From positions 496,001 through 560,000 of the forward strand of contig ATWD01000001.1 in assembly GCA_000421065.1 (NCBI GenBank): a stretch of 64,000 nt of DNA. Direction: 5' to 3'. Of this stretch, positions 45,090 to 54,819 are shown piece by piece; the first letter of the stretch is position 1; each line of letters starts with the position of its first letter. The notes beneath the pieces are model-generated. The model searched no databases. It saw only the letters and a program-made list of their open reading frames with translations, and was not told the origin of the DNA. A program made the position numbers and the translations under genes. This DNA comes from Acidobacteriaceae bacterium TAA 166 (GTDB taxonomy: Bacteria; Acidobacteriota; Terriglobia; Terriglobales; Acidobacteriaceae).

Positions 45090-46150
45090 TTAGACGTACC
45101 AGAGGCTGATCCGGCAGCGGGCGCAATGCCCAGCCCCGGAACGAGAGACCCTCCATCCACCCCGGAGGGGGACCAAGCCATCATGATCTCTTTTGCCAGC
45201 CTTGCAATCATCATCTCAGCCTCGTTGTCCGGAGTCCAGCTCTTGTCCTCGTTCTCCGTGGTGAAGATCGAGATAACCATCGGCCCGCTCTTGCCGGCGA
45301 CGATGGCGACGTCATTCCGAACAGCGTTCAGACCGCCTGTCTTGCTGGCGATGCCGGAGCCCGTCTCGGACGAGTCCAGGGTCTCGAGATAACGCGGTAT
45401 CGTATTGCGGTAAAACTGGTTGCGCAGCATGGTCAGCGCCGTCTGGCAGATGGCCGCGTCTGCAGCCCGTTCCGACTCGCCGGGGAGCCCCAGCTGGCAA
45501 CGGCCGATCCGCTCCATCACGATCTCCATCTCGTGCGCCGTGGTCTTGCCGAGACCGAACTTCGGCTGGTCCGCCGGCATGGGCGCGGTCGCGGGCTTGC
45601 CGATCTTTTTATAAAGATGTGTGTCCTTCAGGCCCAGCCAGGCGATGCGCTCGTTCACGGCATCGACGCCGAAGCGGTCGATGGCGAGGTTGGTTGCGGT
45701 GTTGTCGCTCACGATCACCATCATGGTGAGAACGTCCTTGAGCGTAAGCGTCAGCGGGGTGTCGAAGAAGGTCAGCACTCCGGAGCCGCTAACGCCGTCC
45801 CCTTTGGCCAGGGTCAGCTTCTCATCCCAGCGCGCCTTCCCTGCCCTCACCTGCTCCATCGCCTCGAAGAGGATGGTCAGCTTGATCACCGAAGCTGTCT
45901 GGACCGGCCTGTCGGCGTTGAGAGCGACCGTCTTTCCGCTCTTGAGCTGCGTGGCGTACAGCGAGACATGTCCCCTGTGCGTTGCGGCCAGGCTCTGGAG
46001 TCTCTGCTCGAGCGCCTGATCCTCCGATCGCTGCGGCGGGGAGTCGTTTGTCACGCCAGGGGGAGATTGCGCGACGCCAGAGGCCGAAGACAAGTACATC
46101 AGAACGACGGCGCCGACGACCGCAGCCCGGCGAAGATGAGGATGCATCAT
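45086..46150 (-). CDS. Class A beta-lactamase-like serine hydrolase
   Basis: 354 aa with a signal peptide ('VVGAVVLMYLSSASGVAQ'). Class A/PBP-fold motifs: S87-V-I-K90, S148-D-N150 and K270-T-G. The omega-loop Glu166-xx-Leu-Asn of true class A enzymes is not visible; about 36 residues after SDN the chain reads 'KKIGKPATAPMPADQP'. It may be a slow beta-lactamase or a peptidoglycan-directed hydrolase. It is coupled to lepB downstream by a 4-base overlap; no AmpR/BlaI-type regulator is adjacent. Confidence 0.85.
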   Translation of the reverse strand: MMHPHLRRAAVVGAVVLMYLSSASGVAQSPPGVTNDSPPQRSEDQALEQRLQSLAATHRGHVSLYATQLKSGKTVALNADRPVQTASVIKLTILFEAMEQVRAGKARWDEKLTLAKGDGVSGSGVLTFFDTPLTLTLKDVLTMMVIVSDNTATNLAIDRFGVDAVNERIAWLGLKDTHLYKKIGKPATAPMPADQPKFGLGKTTAHEMEIVMERIGRCQLGLPGESERAADAAICQTALTMLRNQFYRNTIPRYLETLDSSETGSGIASKTGGLNAVRNDVAIVAGKSGPMVISIFTTENEDKSWTPDNEAEMMIARLAKEIMMAWSPSGVDGGSLVPGLGIAPAAGSASGTSK

Positions 46151-46389
46151 GATCTGTACCTTAAATGAGAACTTGACAGATTCCCAGTATCCTGCAAAAA
46201 CTTTCCCAGAGACGTGAGGATCTGCGCCTCTGCCTCCATAGAGTCCATCGAGCGAAGATAGTCAAGAATTATCCTTTGAGCTCTCATGAGAGATGAATCA
46301 AACGCGTACCTTTATATGCGCATCAAACCCCGATTAGGACTAAAATCGTTTAGAAAAGAGCGGCGCGTTTTGCTGCAGGTTTTTGGCTT

Positions 46390-47358
46390 ATGGCAACCCT
46401 TACGATGCTCGAACCGGCCCAGTCGTCCAAATCCGTTCCCAATGGCCCCGATGAGTTTCTCGGTCTGGTCACTGAAACTTCAAACGCCGCCTCGGAAGGA
46501 CTCGATACAAAATCCGCGCTCGAGATCGCCCGCATCATCAACCATGAGGATGCCAGGGTTGCAGCGGCCGTAAAGAGGGCCTTGCCGGAGATCGCGGTCG
46601 TCATCGATACCGTCGCCCGCTCGCTGCGCGACGGAGGCCGATTAATCTACGTGGGTGCGGGATCCTCGGGCCGTATCGCATCGCTCGATGCCTCGGAGTG
46701 CCCTCCGACCTTCTCGACCGCCCCGGCGCAGGTGCAGTACATCATGGCAGGAGGACCGAAGGCCCTTGCGTCCGCTTCGGACGTCAACGAGGACTCCCCC
46801 GAGCTCGGCCAGCGCGATATCGCCCGCCGCCGCCCTACGCGCAAGGATATCGTGATCGGCGTCTCGGCCTCGGGCCGCACCCCCTATGTCGTCGGCGCTG
46901 TGGAGTATGCCCGCGCGCGCGGAGCCAAGACAGCGGCGGTCACCTGCAATCTGAATACGGCGCTCTCCGAGGCCGCCGACACCACCATCGTCGCCGAGGT
47001 CGGGCCTGAGGCTCTCTCCGGATCGACGCGCATGAAGTCTGCCACCGCCCAAAAGATGATCCTCAACATGATCACGACCGGCGCCATGACCCGGCTCGGC
47101 TATGTGTACGACAACCTGATGGTGAACGTGCACATGAAGAACGCGAAGCTGGTCGAGCGTGGGATCCGCGTGCTGATGAAGGTCTGCAATATCGACCGCG
47201 ATACTGCGATTCGCACGATTAAATCCGCTGGCAAGTCGATCCCGATCGCTGTCGTGATGCTGAAGGCGAATGTGGACAAGATGGAGGCGGTGCGCCGCCT
47301 GACCAAATCCGATGGCAATGTCCGCCTCGCCATCGACGACTCTCGCCTGGAGCTCTGA
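46390..47358 (+). CDS. murQ: N-acetylmuramic acid 6-phosphate etherase
   Basis: 322 aa. Splits the lactyl ether of MurNAc 6-phosphate to GlcNAc 6-phosphate and D-lactate in peptidoglycan recycling. SIS fold with 'LIYVGAGSSGRIASLDASE', catalytic Glu in 'ASECPPTFS', 'GVSASGRTPYVVGA' and 'PEALSGSTRMKSATAQK'. CTCTCATGAGAG (46281-46292), a perfect palindrome, lies 98 bases upstream. A nested palindromic repeat begins just after the stop. Confidence 0.94.
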   Translation: MATLTMLEPAQSSKSVPNGPDEFLGLVTETSNAASEGLDTKSALEIARIINHEDARVAAAVKRALPEIAVVIDTVARSLRDGGRLIYVGAGSSGRIASLDASECPPTFSTAPAQVQYIMAGGPKALASASDVNEDSPELGQRDIARRRPTRKDIVIGVSASGRTPYVVGAVEYARARGAKTAAVTCNLNTALSEAADTTIVAEVGPEALSGSTRMKSATAQKMILNMITTGAMTRLGYVYDNLMVNVHMKNAKLVERGIRVLMKVCNIDRDTAIRTIKSAGKSIPIAVVMLKANVDKMEAVRRLTKSDGNVRLAIDDSRLEL

Positions 47359-47365
47359 TCGGCCT

Positions 47366-47572
47366 GTTCAAGGCGCTGGCCGGCCGGGCCCATTGCGCGT
47401 GGATCGCACCCTTCGTGACGCGTATACCGGCTTCGCCGTGGGCCTCCCGCTGGTCGACGCAAAGGTTTACGCAAGCGACCAACGGGAGCCTTCATCCCGC
47501 AGGGGATACACAAGTCACAAAGTGACCGCCCCACGCGCAGTGGACCCAAGCGGCAGCGCATATCTTCCAACA
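47366..47572. repeat. Nested palindromic repeat, copy E
   Basis: Begins 7 bases after the murQ stop ('GCGCTGGCCGGCCGGGCCC') and ends next to the stop of the convergent TIM-barrel gene ('CAGTGGACCCAAGCGGCAG'). Inner 'CCCGCTGGTCGACG' faces 'GCGACCAACGGGAG'. It likely serves both convergent genes. Confidence 0.8.
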
Positions 47573-47573
47573 A

Positions 47574-48527
47574 CTAAAGTGCGCCCGCATCCTGAAGTGC
47601 CTTCTTCATGCCGCTCCAGCTCTCGCGCGTCGATGCCTCCGGAGTCGCGCCACCGTGCCAGTGCGTCTCGAGACTCACTGCCTCCCGATACCCCGACCTC
47701 GCCAGATCACGGAACTGCCCGGTCCAGTCGATGATCCCTGTTCCCGTGGGCGACCAGGCGACCTTGCCGTCTGGTCCCTTCACCGCGTTCTTCACGTGGC
47801 AGTGGTGGATGCGCTGCTTCGGCAGCATCTTCCAGGCGACCGGATAGGCATCGAACTCCCCGCGCATGACGGCGTTGCCGGGATCCCAGTTCAGCGCCAG
47901 GTGCGGCGTCTTGACTGCATTCAACAGACGCACGGACTCCCGCCCGGTCGCCGTATTGCAGGCCGGCTCATTCTCAACCACCAGCAAAATTCCCTGGCCC
48001 GCGCACTTCTCAGCAGCCTCGGCGAGCTTGTGGTCGATCGCCTCGCGATAAGGCGAAATGTCCTCGATCCTCCAGAAGTCGAAGCAACGCACCTTGTTCG
48101 TCTTAAATCTTTTCGCCAGGGCGATGCTCTTCTCTAAGACCTCGTCCTGCTGCTTCAGAACATCACCGCCGGAATCGTTCTTCGGTCCTTCAGAGGAACG
48201 CGGCGCCCCAGGCCAATGGGCCTTGAAGAGGGGGCTCGCGATATCGGTCACCTGCAGGCTGTACTTTGCAAGCGTCTTTTCCACCTCCCCAAGTTCGGTG
48301 TCGTCGAGGGACGTCAGGCTCTTCTTCCACATCGCCCGCAGCTCCACCCACCGCATACCGAAGTCCTTCGAGGCGACCGAACAGGCGTGATCGAAGTCCT
48401 GCGTAATCTCGTCGGTGATTACCGCTACCTTGAATGGACCTGCCGAAGCCGCAAAGGCCCTGCTCCCCGTTACCGCAGCGGCGCCTAACGCCGCGAGCGA
48501 CCCCACAAAACCACGTCGAGAGATCAT
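47574..48527 (-). CDS. Tat-exported sugar phosphate isomerase/epimerase-like TIM-barrel protein
   Basis: 317 aa. Twin-arginine signal 'SRRGFVGSLAALGAAAVTG' with cleavage near 'RAFAASA'. AP endonuclease 2-type TIM barrel with metal-site phrases 'VVENEPACNT', 'LALNWDPGNAV', 'HHCHVKNA' and 'SLETHW'. The substrate is probably a carbohydrate derivative in the periplasm. It lies beside the Oar-like receptor gene and has a paralogue-like gene (52272-53129) on the receptor's other side. Confidence 0.85.
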   Translation of the reverse strand: MISRRGFVGSLAALGAAAVTGSRAFAASAGPFKVAVITDEITQDFDHACSVASKDFGMRWVELRAMWKKSLTSLDDTELGEVEKTLAKYSLQVTDIASPLFKAHWPGAPRSSEGPKNDSGGDVLKQQDEVLEKSIALAKRFKTNKVRCFDFWRIEDISPYREAIDHKLAEAAEKCAGQGILLVVENEPACNTATGRESVRLLNAVKTPHLALNWDPGNAVMRGEFDAYPVAWKMLPKQRIHHCHVKNAVKGPDGKVAWSPTGTGIIDWTGQFRDLARSGYREAVSLETHWHGGATPEASTRESWSGMKKALQDAGAL

Positions 48528-48619
48528 GCTTATCCCGCTCCTTATCTTGCCCTCCTAAGATACAACCGGTCTCTTCGCAAGGAGAGACCGGTTGGCCAAT
48601 TCAATCAATTTTGTTCGAT

Positions 48620-51600
48620 CTAGAAGTTAATTCTGGCCGAGGCCTGCAGACTGCGCCCTCCGCCCACGCCATTCACGCTTCCCTGCCCGCTGCCCAGCGT
48701 GCTCGTAATGGTGCCGAAGTTTCCGGCGGTAAAGATAGCTCCACTGCCGGAGTTGGGAACCGAGAACTGCGGCGTGTTACTCAGCTGAAACGCGTCGAGC
48801 CGCAGCTCCATCGCAGTCTCCCTCCAGACGGGAAAGCTCTTGAAGATCGAGAGATTGTCCTGAACATAGCCCGGCCCGCGAAACTGATTCCTGCCGGTGT
48901 TGCCCAGCTGCACGTTCTGCGCATTGCAGCCTGTCGTCGGGCAGCCCGCAGGCTGCGAGAACGCGGACACATCCAGCCATGGATTGTTCGGTCCAATGCC
49001 GCCCAACACGCGATACGGCTTGGACAGATTGGCAAGCAAAGCCGTGCCGGGAGTGTTGAGTGGACTTCCATTGGCATAGACCGAGAAGGGGAGCCCTGAG
49101 ACGGCAGAGACCACACCGGACAGCTTCCATCCCCCGATCACGAGCGCTCCCACGCCCGAGCTCAGATACCTGTGACCTCGGCCGATGGGAAGCTCATAGG
49201 TAAAACTCTCCTGGAAGTTAAGTTTTCGGTCATAGTCGTTCGGGGCGTAATTCCTGTGCAGCGTATCCCCCGTGAAGAAGAGGATGCCACCGTCGTCCGC
49301 GGTGACATAGCCCAGTCCCTTGCCCCAGGTAAACGACGAGGTAAAACCGAGGCCACGCGCGAATCGCTTGTTCAGCTGCAGTTGTAAAGACTGATAGTTG
49401 GAGGAGAAACCCTGAAAGATCTTTTGCGTAGAGGCGGTGCGATGAACTCCAGCAGGGCATCCCACACAGTTATACTCCGGCTTCGAGGCGGTTCCTCCAC
49501 CATAGATCGACGTTGGGTTGTTGATATCGATGTTGCCGGGAATGCCTGCGCCGTGGTTTCCGACATAGGCAATCTGCAAGGACATGTCATACGGCAGCGC
49601 CTGCTGAATCGCAACGTTCCACGATTCGACATACGGATTCTTATAGTCCAGAGGAACGTAGAACATCTGCTGGGCGGCCAGAGAAGATGTCACGACAGGA
49701 ATGATTCCATCTCCCGGGATGGGAACCGGAACCGGCGCCGGGAATCCAGACTGGAAGGTCGCCACTGTCGTTCCATCCGCCAGCACGGCCGGGGTGTAGG
49801 GGCTCGAACCGCTCGGTCCATAAGCGTTGTTGGAACGAACCGGATAGTTATACGCATAGTTATTATCGGCATATGGCATATAGCTGATGCCGAAGCCTCC
49901 GCGAACGACGGTCTGATCCGTCGCCCGGTACGAGAAGCCAGTACGCGGCGCGAAGTAGCGATAGCGCGTCTGTATTCCGAGGTTGCGGGGATTTCCGCCA
50001 ACCCCAGCAATGACCAGGTTATTCGCGACGGGATCGTAGTTCGTGAATCCACTGGCGATCTTCGGCGTGGCTGGAGGATAGAACTCCCAGCGAATGCCAA
50101 GATCGAGCGTCAGCTTCGGAGAGACCTGCCACTTGTCGGTCGCGAAACCGAAGATCCACCACTGCCGGTACGCCGGAAAGAAGGTATTCACATCGCGGCC
50201 CACCTGATTCGGCAGCCCGAGCAGAAAGCTCGCAATGTTATTCGCAAGATTCGTTCCTGCTCGTGAATCTGAGGTCTGTACGTCGGCAAAATTGAAGACG
50301 CCACGCGGACTGAAGGTCTGATCCTGCAACAGATCGTCACGAATCCGCCGAAGGTCCCCGCCAAACTTGATGGTGTGGTTGCGAATGATCTTGGTCCAGT
50401 TGTTGACGAAGTCAATGTTCGACTCGCCTCGAATCCAGGGAACCGACGCGGAATAACCGATCATCGTCCCTGTAAATGCTCCCCCGATCGAGATACCGAC
50501 CTGACCGCTCGAGAATGGATTGATGTTGACGCCAGGAATTCCTAACGCGGTGGCGTCATTCGATCCATAGTCGCTCGGCTCAGCGTTATTTCTCAGGTGA
50601 GCGACTCCAAATCGAACCTCGGTAAAGAGAGTCGGAGAGAAGACATGGTCGTAGTTCGCGCCGGTGCTGTACGAGGTCTGAACGCCGGTACCCTGGAATC
50701 CCCCTCCGGCCGGTCCACCCAGAAAAGATCCGAACGCCGGCGCTTGAAAGGTGTTCACGCGCTGCCAGCTGAACCGGCCGCTCACATGATTCCTCTCGTT
50801 CAGCGTGTAATCGATCTTTGTATCCCAGCTGTCGGTTCCCTTCGTAAAAGGAAGATTAGAGGTGTAGTTGTTGCTCGGATTCGACATCGGCAGGCCCGAG
50901 TTGAGCGTACCGAACTGCGCGGCCGCCGCGTTCACACGTTGCAGAATATCCAGCGAGATCGGATTTACACGGCTAAAGGGAATCTGATTATTCGCGAACG
51001 TCGTGCGCGGGCTCCCTGCCGTTCCCGTTCCGGTTGACGGATCGAAGATCTGCCCTTGCTGGAATCCATTTGCATTCGCGCTTCCTGAGAGCATCGAGCT
51101 GAGATCGATGTTGCCCTGAGCATTCGGCGTGAAATATCGCGCATCCGGAATCGTGAAGGTGTTGCTCGCAGTCTCATGATCCGAGCTTCCCTGGTAGTCG
51201 CCGAAGAAGAAAAGCTTGTCCTTGATGATTGGGCCGCCGATCGACCCGCCGTAGCTGTTATATGAAAGACGTCCCAAGGGACCGCCGAAGTAGGAGCGCG
51301 CGTTCACGGCGTTGTTCTGGATGTACTCGAACGCCGATCCGTGGAACGAGTTCGTGCCCGACTTCAGGATCACGTTGGTCACCGCGCCCGTTGCGCGTCC
51401 AAGCTCGGCGTCGAAGTTGTTGGTCGAGATATCGACCGACTGGATCGAGTCCGCAGGGGGAATGATGATCTGGAGCAGACCCGTACGCTCGTCATCGTCG
51501 ATACCCTCGATCTGGTAAAGGTTGCCCATGCGCGGAATGCCGTTCACGCGCGTCTGCAGCGAGCTCTGCGCATTGAAAAACTGCGAGTGTTCGAAGGTAG

Positions 51601-52093
51601 AGGGTGTCGTGCCCGGAACCAGCGTCAGCAGAGACTGAAAGTTCCGGTTCGTGGTCATGGGAAGATTTTCGATCTGGTGCGCCTCGAGTTTGGTGCTGAT
51701 ATCGGCGCGGTCGGTCTGCAGCAGCGGAGGAGCCGTCGTCACCATCACCTCTTCCGTCACGCTGCCCGGAACCACGCTGAAGTCCGCGCGTGTGGAGGAG
51801 TTGATCTGTACATCGATGTTCTGATGCGTCTCCTTCTTGAATCCCTGCGCCGACACCGTGATCGAATATCTTCCCGGAGGGATGTTGGGAATGGTGTAAT
51901 TGCCCCCCTCGTTGGTCACCGACTCATACACTGTCGAGGTGGCCTCTGCCGTGGCCGTCACCTTTGCGTTCGCCACCGAGGCTCCCGTCGAGTCGTTCAC
52001 GGTTCCAAGCAGGGTCGCATTTACAGCCTGGGCCAATGACGGTAGCGGGAACGCCAGCAGGCATACAGCAAGGTAAACAAAGATTCTTTTCAT
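48620..52093 (-). CDS. Oar-like TonB-dependent receptor with carboxypeptidase-regulatory N-terminal domain
   Basis: 1157 aa from the ATG at 52093, which has GGAGGTCAGGCG before it. Signal peptide 'FVYLAVCLLAFPLPSLAQ', then a carboxypeptidase regulatory-like beta domain (about 20-105, 'LLGTVNDSTGASVANAKVT', 'IPPGRYSITVSAQGFKK'), a plug ('NLPMTTNRNFQSLLTLVPG') and a large beta-barrel ending in Phe ('LQASARINF'), the outer-membrane anchor residue. Such receptors are numerous in Terriglobia and are thought to import oligosaccharides. Flanking TIM-barrel genes suggest a substrate-specific locus. Confidence 0.9.
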   Translation of the reverse strand: MKRIFVYLAVCLLAFPLPSLAQAVNATLLGTVNDSTGASVANAKVTATAEATSTVYESVTNEGGNYTIPNIPPGRYSITVSAQGFKKETHQNIDVQINSSTRADFSVVPGSVTEEVMVTTAPPLLQTDRADISTKLEAHQIENLPMTTNRNFQSLLTLVPGTTPSTFEHSQFFNAQSSLQTRVNGIPRMGNLYQIEGIDDDERTGLLQIIIPPADSIQSVDISTNNFDAELGRATGAVTNVILKSGTNSFHGSAFEYIQNNAVNARSYFGGPLGRLSYNSYGGSIGGPIIKDKLFFFGDYQGSSDHETASNTFTIPDARYFTPNAQGNIDLSSMLSGSANANGFQQGQIFDPSTGTGTAGSPRTTFANNQIPFSRVNPISLDILQRVNAAAAQFGTLNSGLPMSNPSNNYTSNLPFTKGTDSWDTKIDYTLNERNHVSGRFSWQRVNTFQAPAFGSFLGGPAGGGFQGTGVQTSYSTGANYDHVFSPTLFTEVRFGVAHLRNNAEPSDYGSNDATALGIPGVNINPFSSGQVGISIGGAFTGTMIGYSASVPWIRGESNIDFVNNWTKIIRNHTIKFGGDLRRIRDDLLQDQTFSPRGVFNFADVQTSDSRAGTNLANNIASFLLGLPNQVGRDVNTFFPAYRQWWIFGFATDKWQVSPKLTLDLGIRWEFYPPATPKIASGFTNYDPVANNLVIAGVGGNPRNLGIQTRYRYFAPRTGFSYRATDQTVVRGGFGISYMPYADNNYAYNYPVRSNNAYGPSGSSPYTPAVLADGTTVATFQSGFPAPVPVPIPGDGIIPVVTSSLAAQQMFYVPLDYKNPYVESWNVAIQQALPYDMSLQIAYVGNHGAGIPGNIDINNPTSIYGGGTASKPEYNCVGCPAGVHRTASTQKIFQGFSSNYQSLQLQLNKRFARGLGFTSSFTWGKGLGYVTADDGGILFFTGDTLHRNYAPNDYDRKLNFQESFTYELPIGRGHRYLSSGVGALVIGGWKLSGVVSAVSGLPFSVYANGSPLNTPGTALLANLSKPYRVLGGIGPNNPWLDVSAFSQPAGCPTTGCNAQNVQLGNTGRNQFRGPGYVQDNLSIFKSFPVWRETAMELRLDAFQLSNTPQFSVPNSGSGAIFTAGNFGTITSTLGSGQGSVNGVGGGRSLQASARINF

Positions 52094-52271
52094 CGCCTGA
52101 CCTCCTCCGAAAAAGAACGACAACTTTCGCGCTCGAGAGAACTATTGTTTGAAATGCGAACGAAAGTTACCAGCCCGTGTTCCATCGTGTCAATGCGGAA
52201 TATTCCCCAGCTCGCAGCTCCAAAAAGATTCCGCTGGATTCACTGGACGAGGCAGCGGTAAGAACGCTACC

Positions 52272-53129
52272 ATGCCGAGCATGAAGCCCACACTCTCGCG
52301 TCGCAGCCTTCTCGGTGGAGGCAGCCTGCTCGCCGTCTCCTCGCTTCTCCCAAACTCTGCCTTCTCCTTTGCAGCGCCCCCCTCGTCCTCATCACCTATC
52401 CGGCTGGGCATCGCCAGTTACACCTTCCGTAAGTTCGATCAGGCTCACCTGCTTCAGTTCATGAAAGAGCTGAAGACCCCGCTGCTCAATCTGAAGGACA
52501 CTCATCTCCCGATGACCCCGGCGGACCAGGTCGCCGCGCGCGCCGCGGAGTATCGCTCCGCAGGCATGACGTTAACTGCGGCAGGCACCATCTACTTCGA
52601 CAAGGACGACGACAACGACATTCGTTCGAAGTTCGAGTATGTGAAGGCCGCCGGAATTCCCATCATCGTCGGAGCCCCCACCCGGGAGGTGCTGCCTCGT
52701 GTCGAAAAGTTCGTGAAGGAATACGACATTAAGCTCGCCATCCACAATCACGGTCCCGAGGACAAGCAGTGGCCTTCTCCCCTCGATATCCTCGCGGCCG
52801 TCAAGTCGATGGATCACCGCATCGGCTGCTGCATCGACGTTGGGCACACCATGCGCACGGGAACCGATCCTGTGGAGGCGATCAAGAAGGTGGGACCTCG
52901 CCTCTATGACATCCACATGAAGGATCTCGCCGAGGGCAAGGTGAAGGAGAGCCAGGTGGCTGTCGGCGACGGCGTCATGCCGGTCCGCCAGATCTTCCGC
53001 GCCCTTGTAGACCTGGGCTACAAAGGCAACGTCGATCTCGAGTACGAGATCATGGCCGACGATCCTATGCCTGGGGTGGTGAAGAGCTTTGCCTACATGC
53101 GTGGCGTCATCGCCGGTATGAATCTTTAA
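52272..53129 (+). CDS. Tat-exported sugar phosphate isomerase/epimerase-like TIM-barrel protein
   Basis: 285 aa from the ATG at 52272 ('MPSMKPTLSRRSLLGGG', twin-arginine). AP endonuclease 2-type TIM barrel: 'LGIASYTFRKFDQ', 'LNLKDTHLPM', 'AIHNHGPEDKQWPS', 'GCCIDVGHTMRTG', 'RLYDIHMKDL' and 'DLEYEIM' supply the metal-binding His, Asp and Glu residues. Divergent from the receptor gene across 178 bases, sharing its promoter region. Substrate unknown. Confidence 0.88.
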   Translation: MPSMKPTLSRRSLLGGGSLLAVSSLLPNSAFSFAAPPSSSSPIRLGIASYTFRKFDQAHLLQFMKELKTPLLNLKDTHLPMTPADQVAARAAEYRSAGMTLTAAGTIYFDKDDDNDIRSKFEYVKAAGIPIIVGAPTREVLPRVEKFVKEYDIKLAIHNHGPEDKQWPSPLDILAAVKSMDHRIGCCIDVGHTMRTGTDPVEAIKKVGPRLYDIHMKDLAEGKVKESQVAVGDGVMPVRQIFRALVDLGYKGNVDLEYEIMADDPMPGVVKSFAYMRGVIAGMNL

Positions 53130-53289
53130 CCCTGTCGCTCCCGGCGATGCGGAGTGGATTCGCCATGCCGCATCGCCCTCGTCAAGCGTGAAAACTGTTA
53201 CGAAGAAAATCAATCCCACGTGTGGGGGAGTCCTGACCGACAGGATTGTCGTAAACGAACAGCCCCTTGACCGTGAGAAGATAACCGTA

Positions 53290-54711
53290 ATGGACCCGCA
53301 AAAATTCGCGATTGCCATCATGGCTGCCGGTAAAGGCACGCGCCTCAAAAGCAGACGTCCCAAGGTTCTCCATGAGATCGGAGGGCGCGCGCTTCTGCTT
53401 CACGTTATTGCTGCCGCACTGAAGATCGTTCCCTCTGACCGCATCTACTGCATCATCGGCCATGAAGCAGATCGCGTCCGCGCCGCGGTCGAATCTACCG
53501 GCGTCCAGTTTGTTCTGCAGCCGGAGCAACGCGGCACCGGCCATGCCATGCAAATGATCAAGGCCTTCTTCGCCCTCTCCGGCGATGCGATTCCCGAAAA
53601 CCTTCTCGTCCTCTCCGGCGACGTCCCTCTCATCCGTCCCGAGACCATCGCCTCGATCTGCGAGACGCATCTTCGCGAACAAGCAGCCATGACGATCCTT
53701 ACCGCCGTTCCTGACGATCCGACAGGATATGGCCGTGTCCTCCGTGTCGCCCCGGCAAGTCCCGAGGTCACGGCAATCGTCGAGCAGAGGTCGCTTGCGC
53801 CCCATCAGCTGGCTACGCCCGAGATCAACTCCGGCATCTACTGCTTCCGTACGGCGGCGCTCTTCGACAAGCTCGATCAACTCGACACCAACAACGCGCA
53901 CGGAGAGTTTTACTTGACCGACGTCGCGGCCATGCTGGTCGCCGGCGGGCAGCGCGTCGTCGCCGTCCAGGCCGAGAGCGTCAACGAGGTCCTTGGAGCC
54001 AACACCATCGCCGAGATGATGCATCTCGATGCCGCCATGCGCCTCAACACCGCCCACCGGCTCATGGCCCAGGGCGTCACGATCTTTCGCCCTGACACCG
54101 CCGTCATCGACGCGGAGGTCGAGGTGGGAGCCGATACCGTCATCGAACCGTATGTCCAACTTCTGGGAGCAACCAGGATCGGCTCTAACTGCCGCATTCG
54201 CTCCTACTCAGTGATTCAGAACAGCATCATCGGCGACGAGGTGACGGTACGCAACGGCTGCATCATGGACTCGGCGACGATCGCCGCCGGAGCTATCCTC
54301 GGCCCCTACTCGCATCTTCGCCCGGAGAGCGACATCGGAGCCGGAGCCCATATCGGCAACTTCGTCGAGACCAAGAAAGTCTCCATCGGAGCGGGCTCCA
54401 AGGCAAACCACCTCAACTACCTGGGAGATGCCGTCATCGGCTCGGGAGTCAACATCGGTGCCGGAGTCATCACCTGCAATTATGACGGAGTTCACAAGCA
54501 TCGAACCACGATCGGAGACGACGTCTTTGTAGGCTCCGATTCGACGCTGGTAGCTCCCGTCACGCTGGAGGACGACTCGTATGTTGCGGCGGGAAGCTGT
54601 ATCACGGACGATGTGCCCTCCGGCTCCCTTGCTTTAGGCCGGTCCCGCCAGGTCATCAAGGCTGGATGGGTTGCCGACCGTAGAGAATCGACGGAAACCG
54701 GGAAGAGATGA
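53290..54711 (+). CDS. glmU: Bifunctional UDP-GlcNAc pyrophosphorylase/glucosamine-1-phosphate acetyltransferase
   Basis: 473 aa from the ATG at 53290; upstream in-frame sequence lacks family similarity. N-terminal uridylyltransferase 'AIMAAGKGTRLKSRRPKVLH' and 'QRGTGHAMQ', then a left-handed beta-helix with 'GNFVETKKVSIGAGSKANHL' and 'YLGDAVIGSGVNIGAGVITC' holding the acetyltransferase site. Supplies UDP-GlcNAc for peptidoglycan and LPS, complementing MurQ recycling nearby. Confidence 0.94.
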   Translation: MDPQKFAIAIMAAGKGTRLKSRRPKVLHEIGGRALLLHVIAAALKIVPSDRIYCIIGHEADRVRAAVESTGVQFVLQPEQRGTGHAMQMIKAFFALSGDAIPENLLVLSGDVPLIRPETIASICETHLREQAAMTILTAVPDDPTGYGRVLRVAPASPEVTAIVEQRSLAPHQLATPEINSGIYCFRTAALFDKLDQLDTNNAHGEFYLTDVAAMLVAGGQRVVAVQAESVNEVLGANTIAEMMHLDAAMRLNTAHRLMAQGVTIFRPDTAVIDAEVEVGADTVIEPYVQLLGATRIGSNCRIRSYSVIQNSIIGDEVTVRNGCIMDSATIAAGAILGPYSHLRPESDIGAGAHIGNFVETKKVSIGAGSKANHLNYLGDAVIGSGVNIGAGVITCNYDGVHKHRTTIGDDVFVGSDSTLVAPVTLEDDSYVAAGSCITDDVPSGSLALGRSRQVIKAGWVADRRESTETGKR

Positions 54712-54819
54712 TGGTGCCTTTCTTGTTTTCAAAGGATGTCCGCCGTAAAGCTTTTAGCACCACGCCGATAGGTTTGAGATACATTGCAGAGCAACCACGC
54801 AGAGGAGTTTCGGGAGCAA

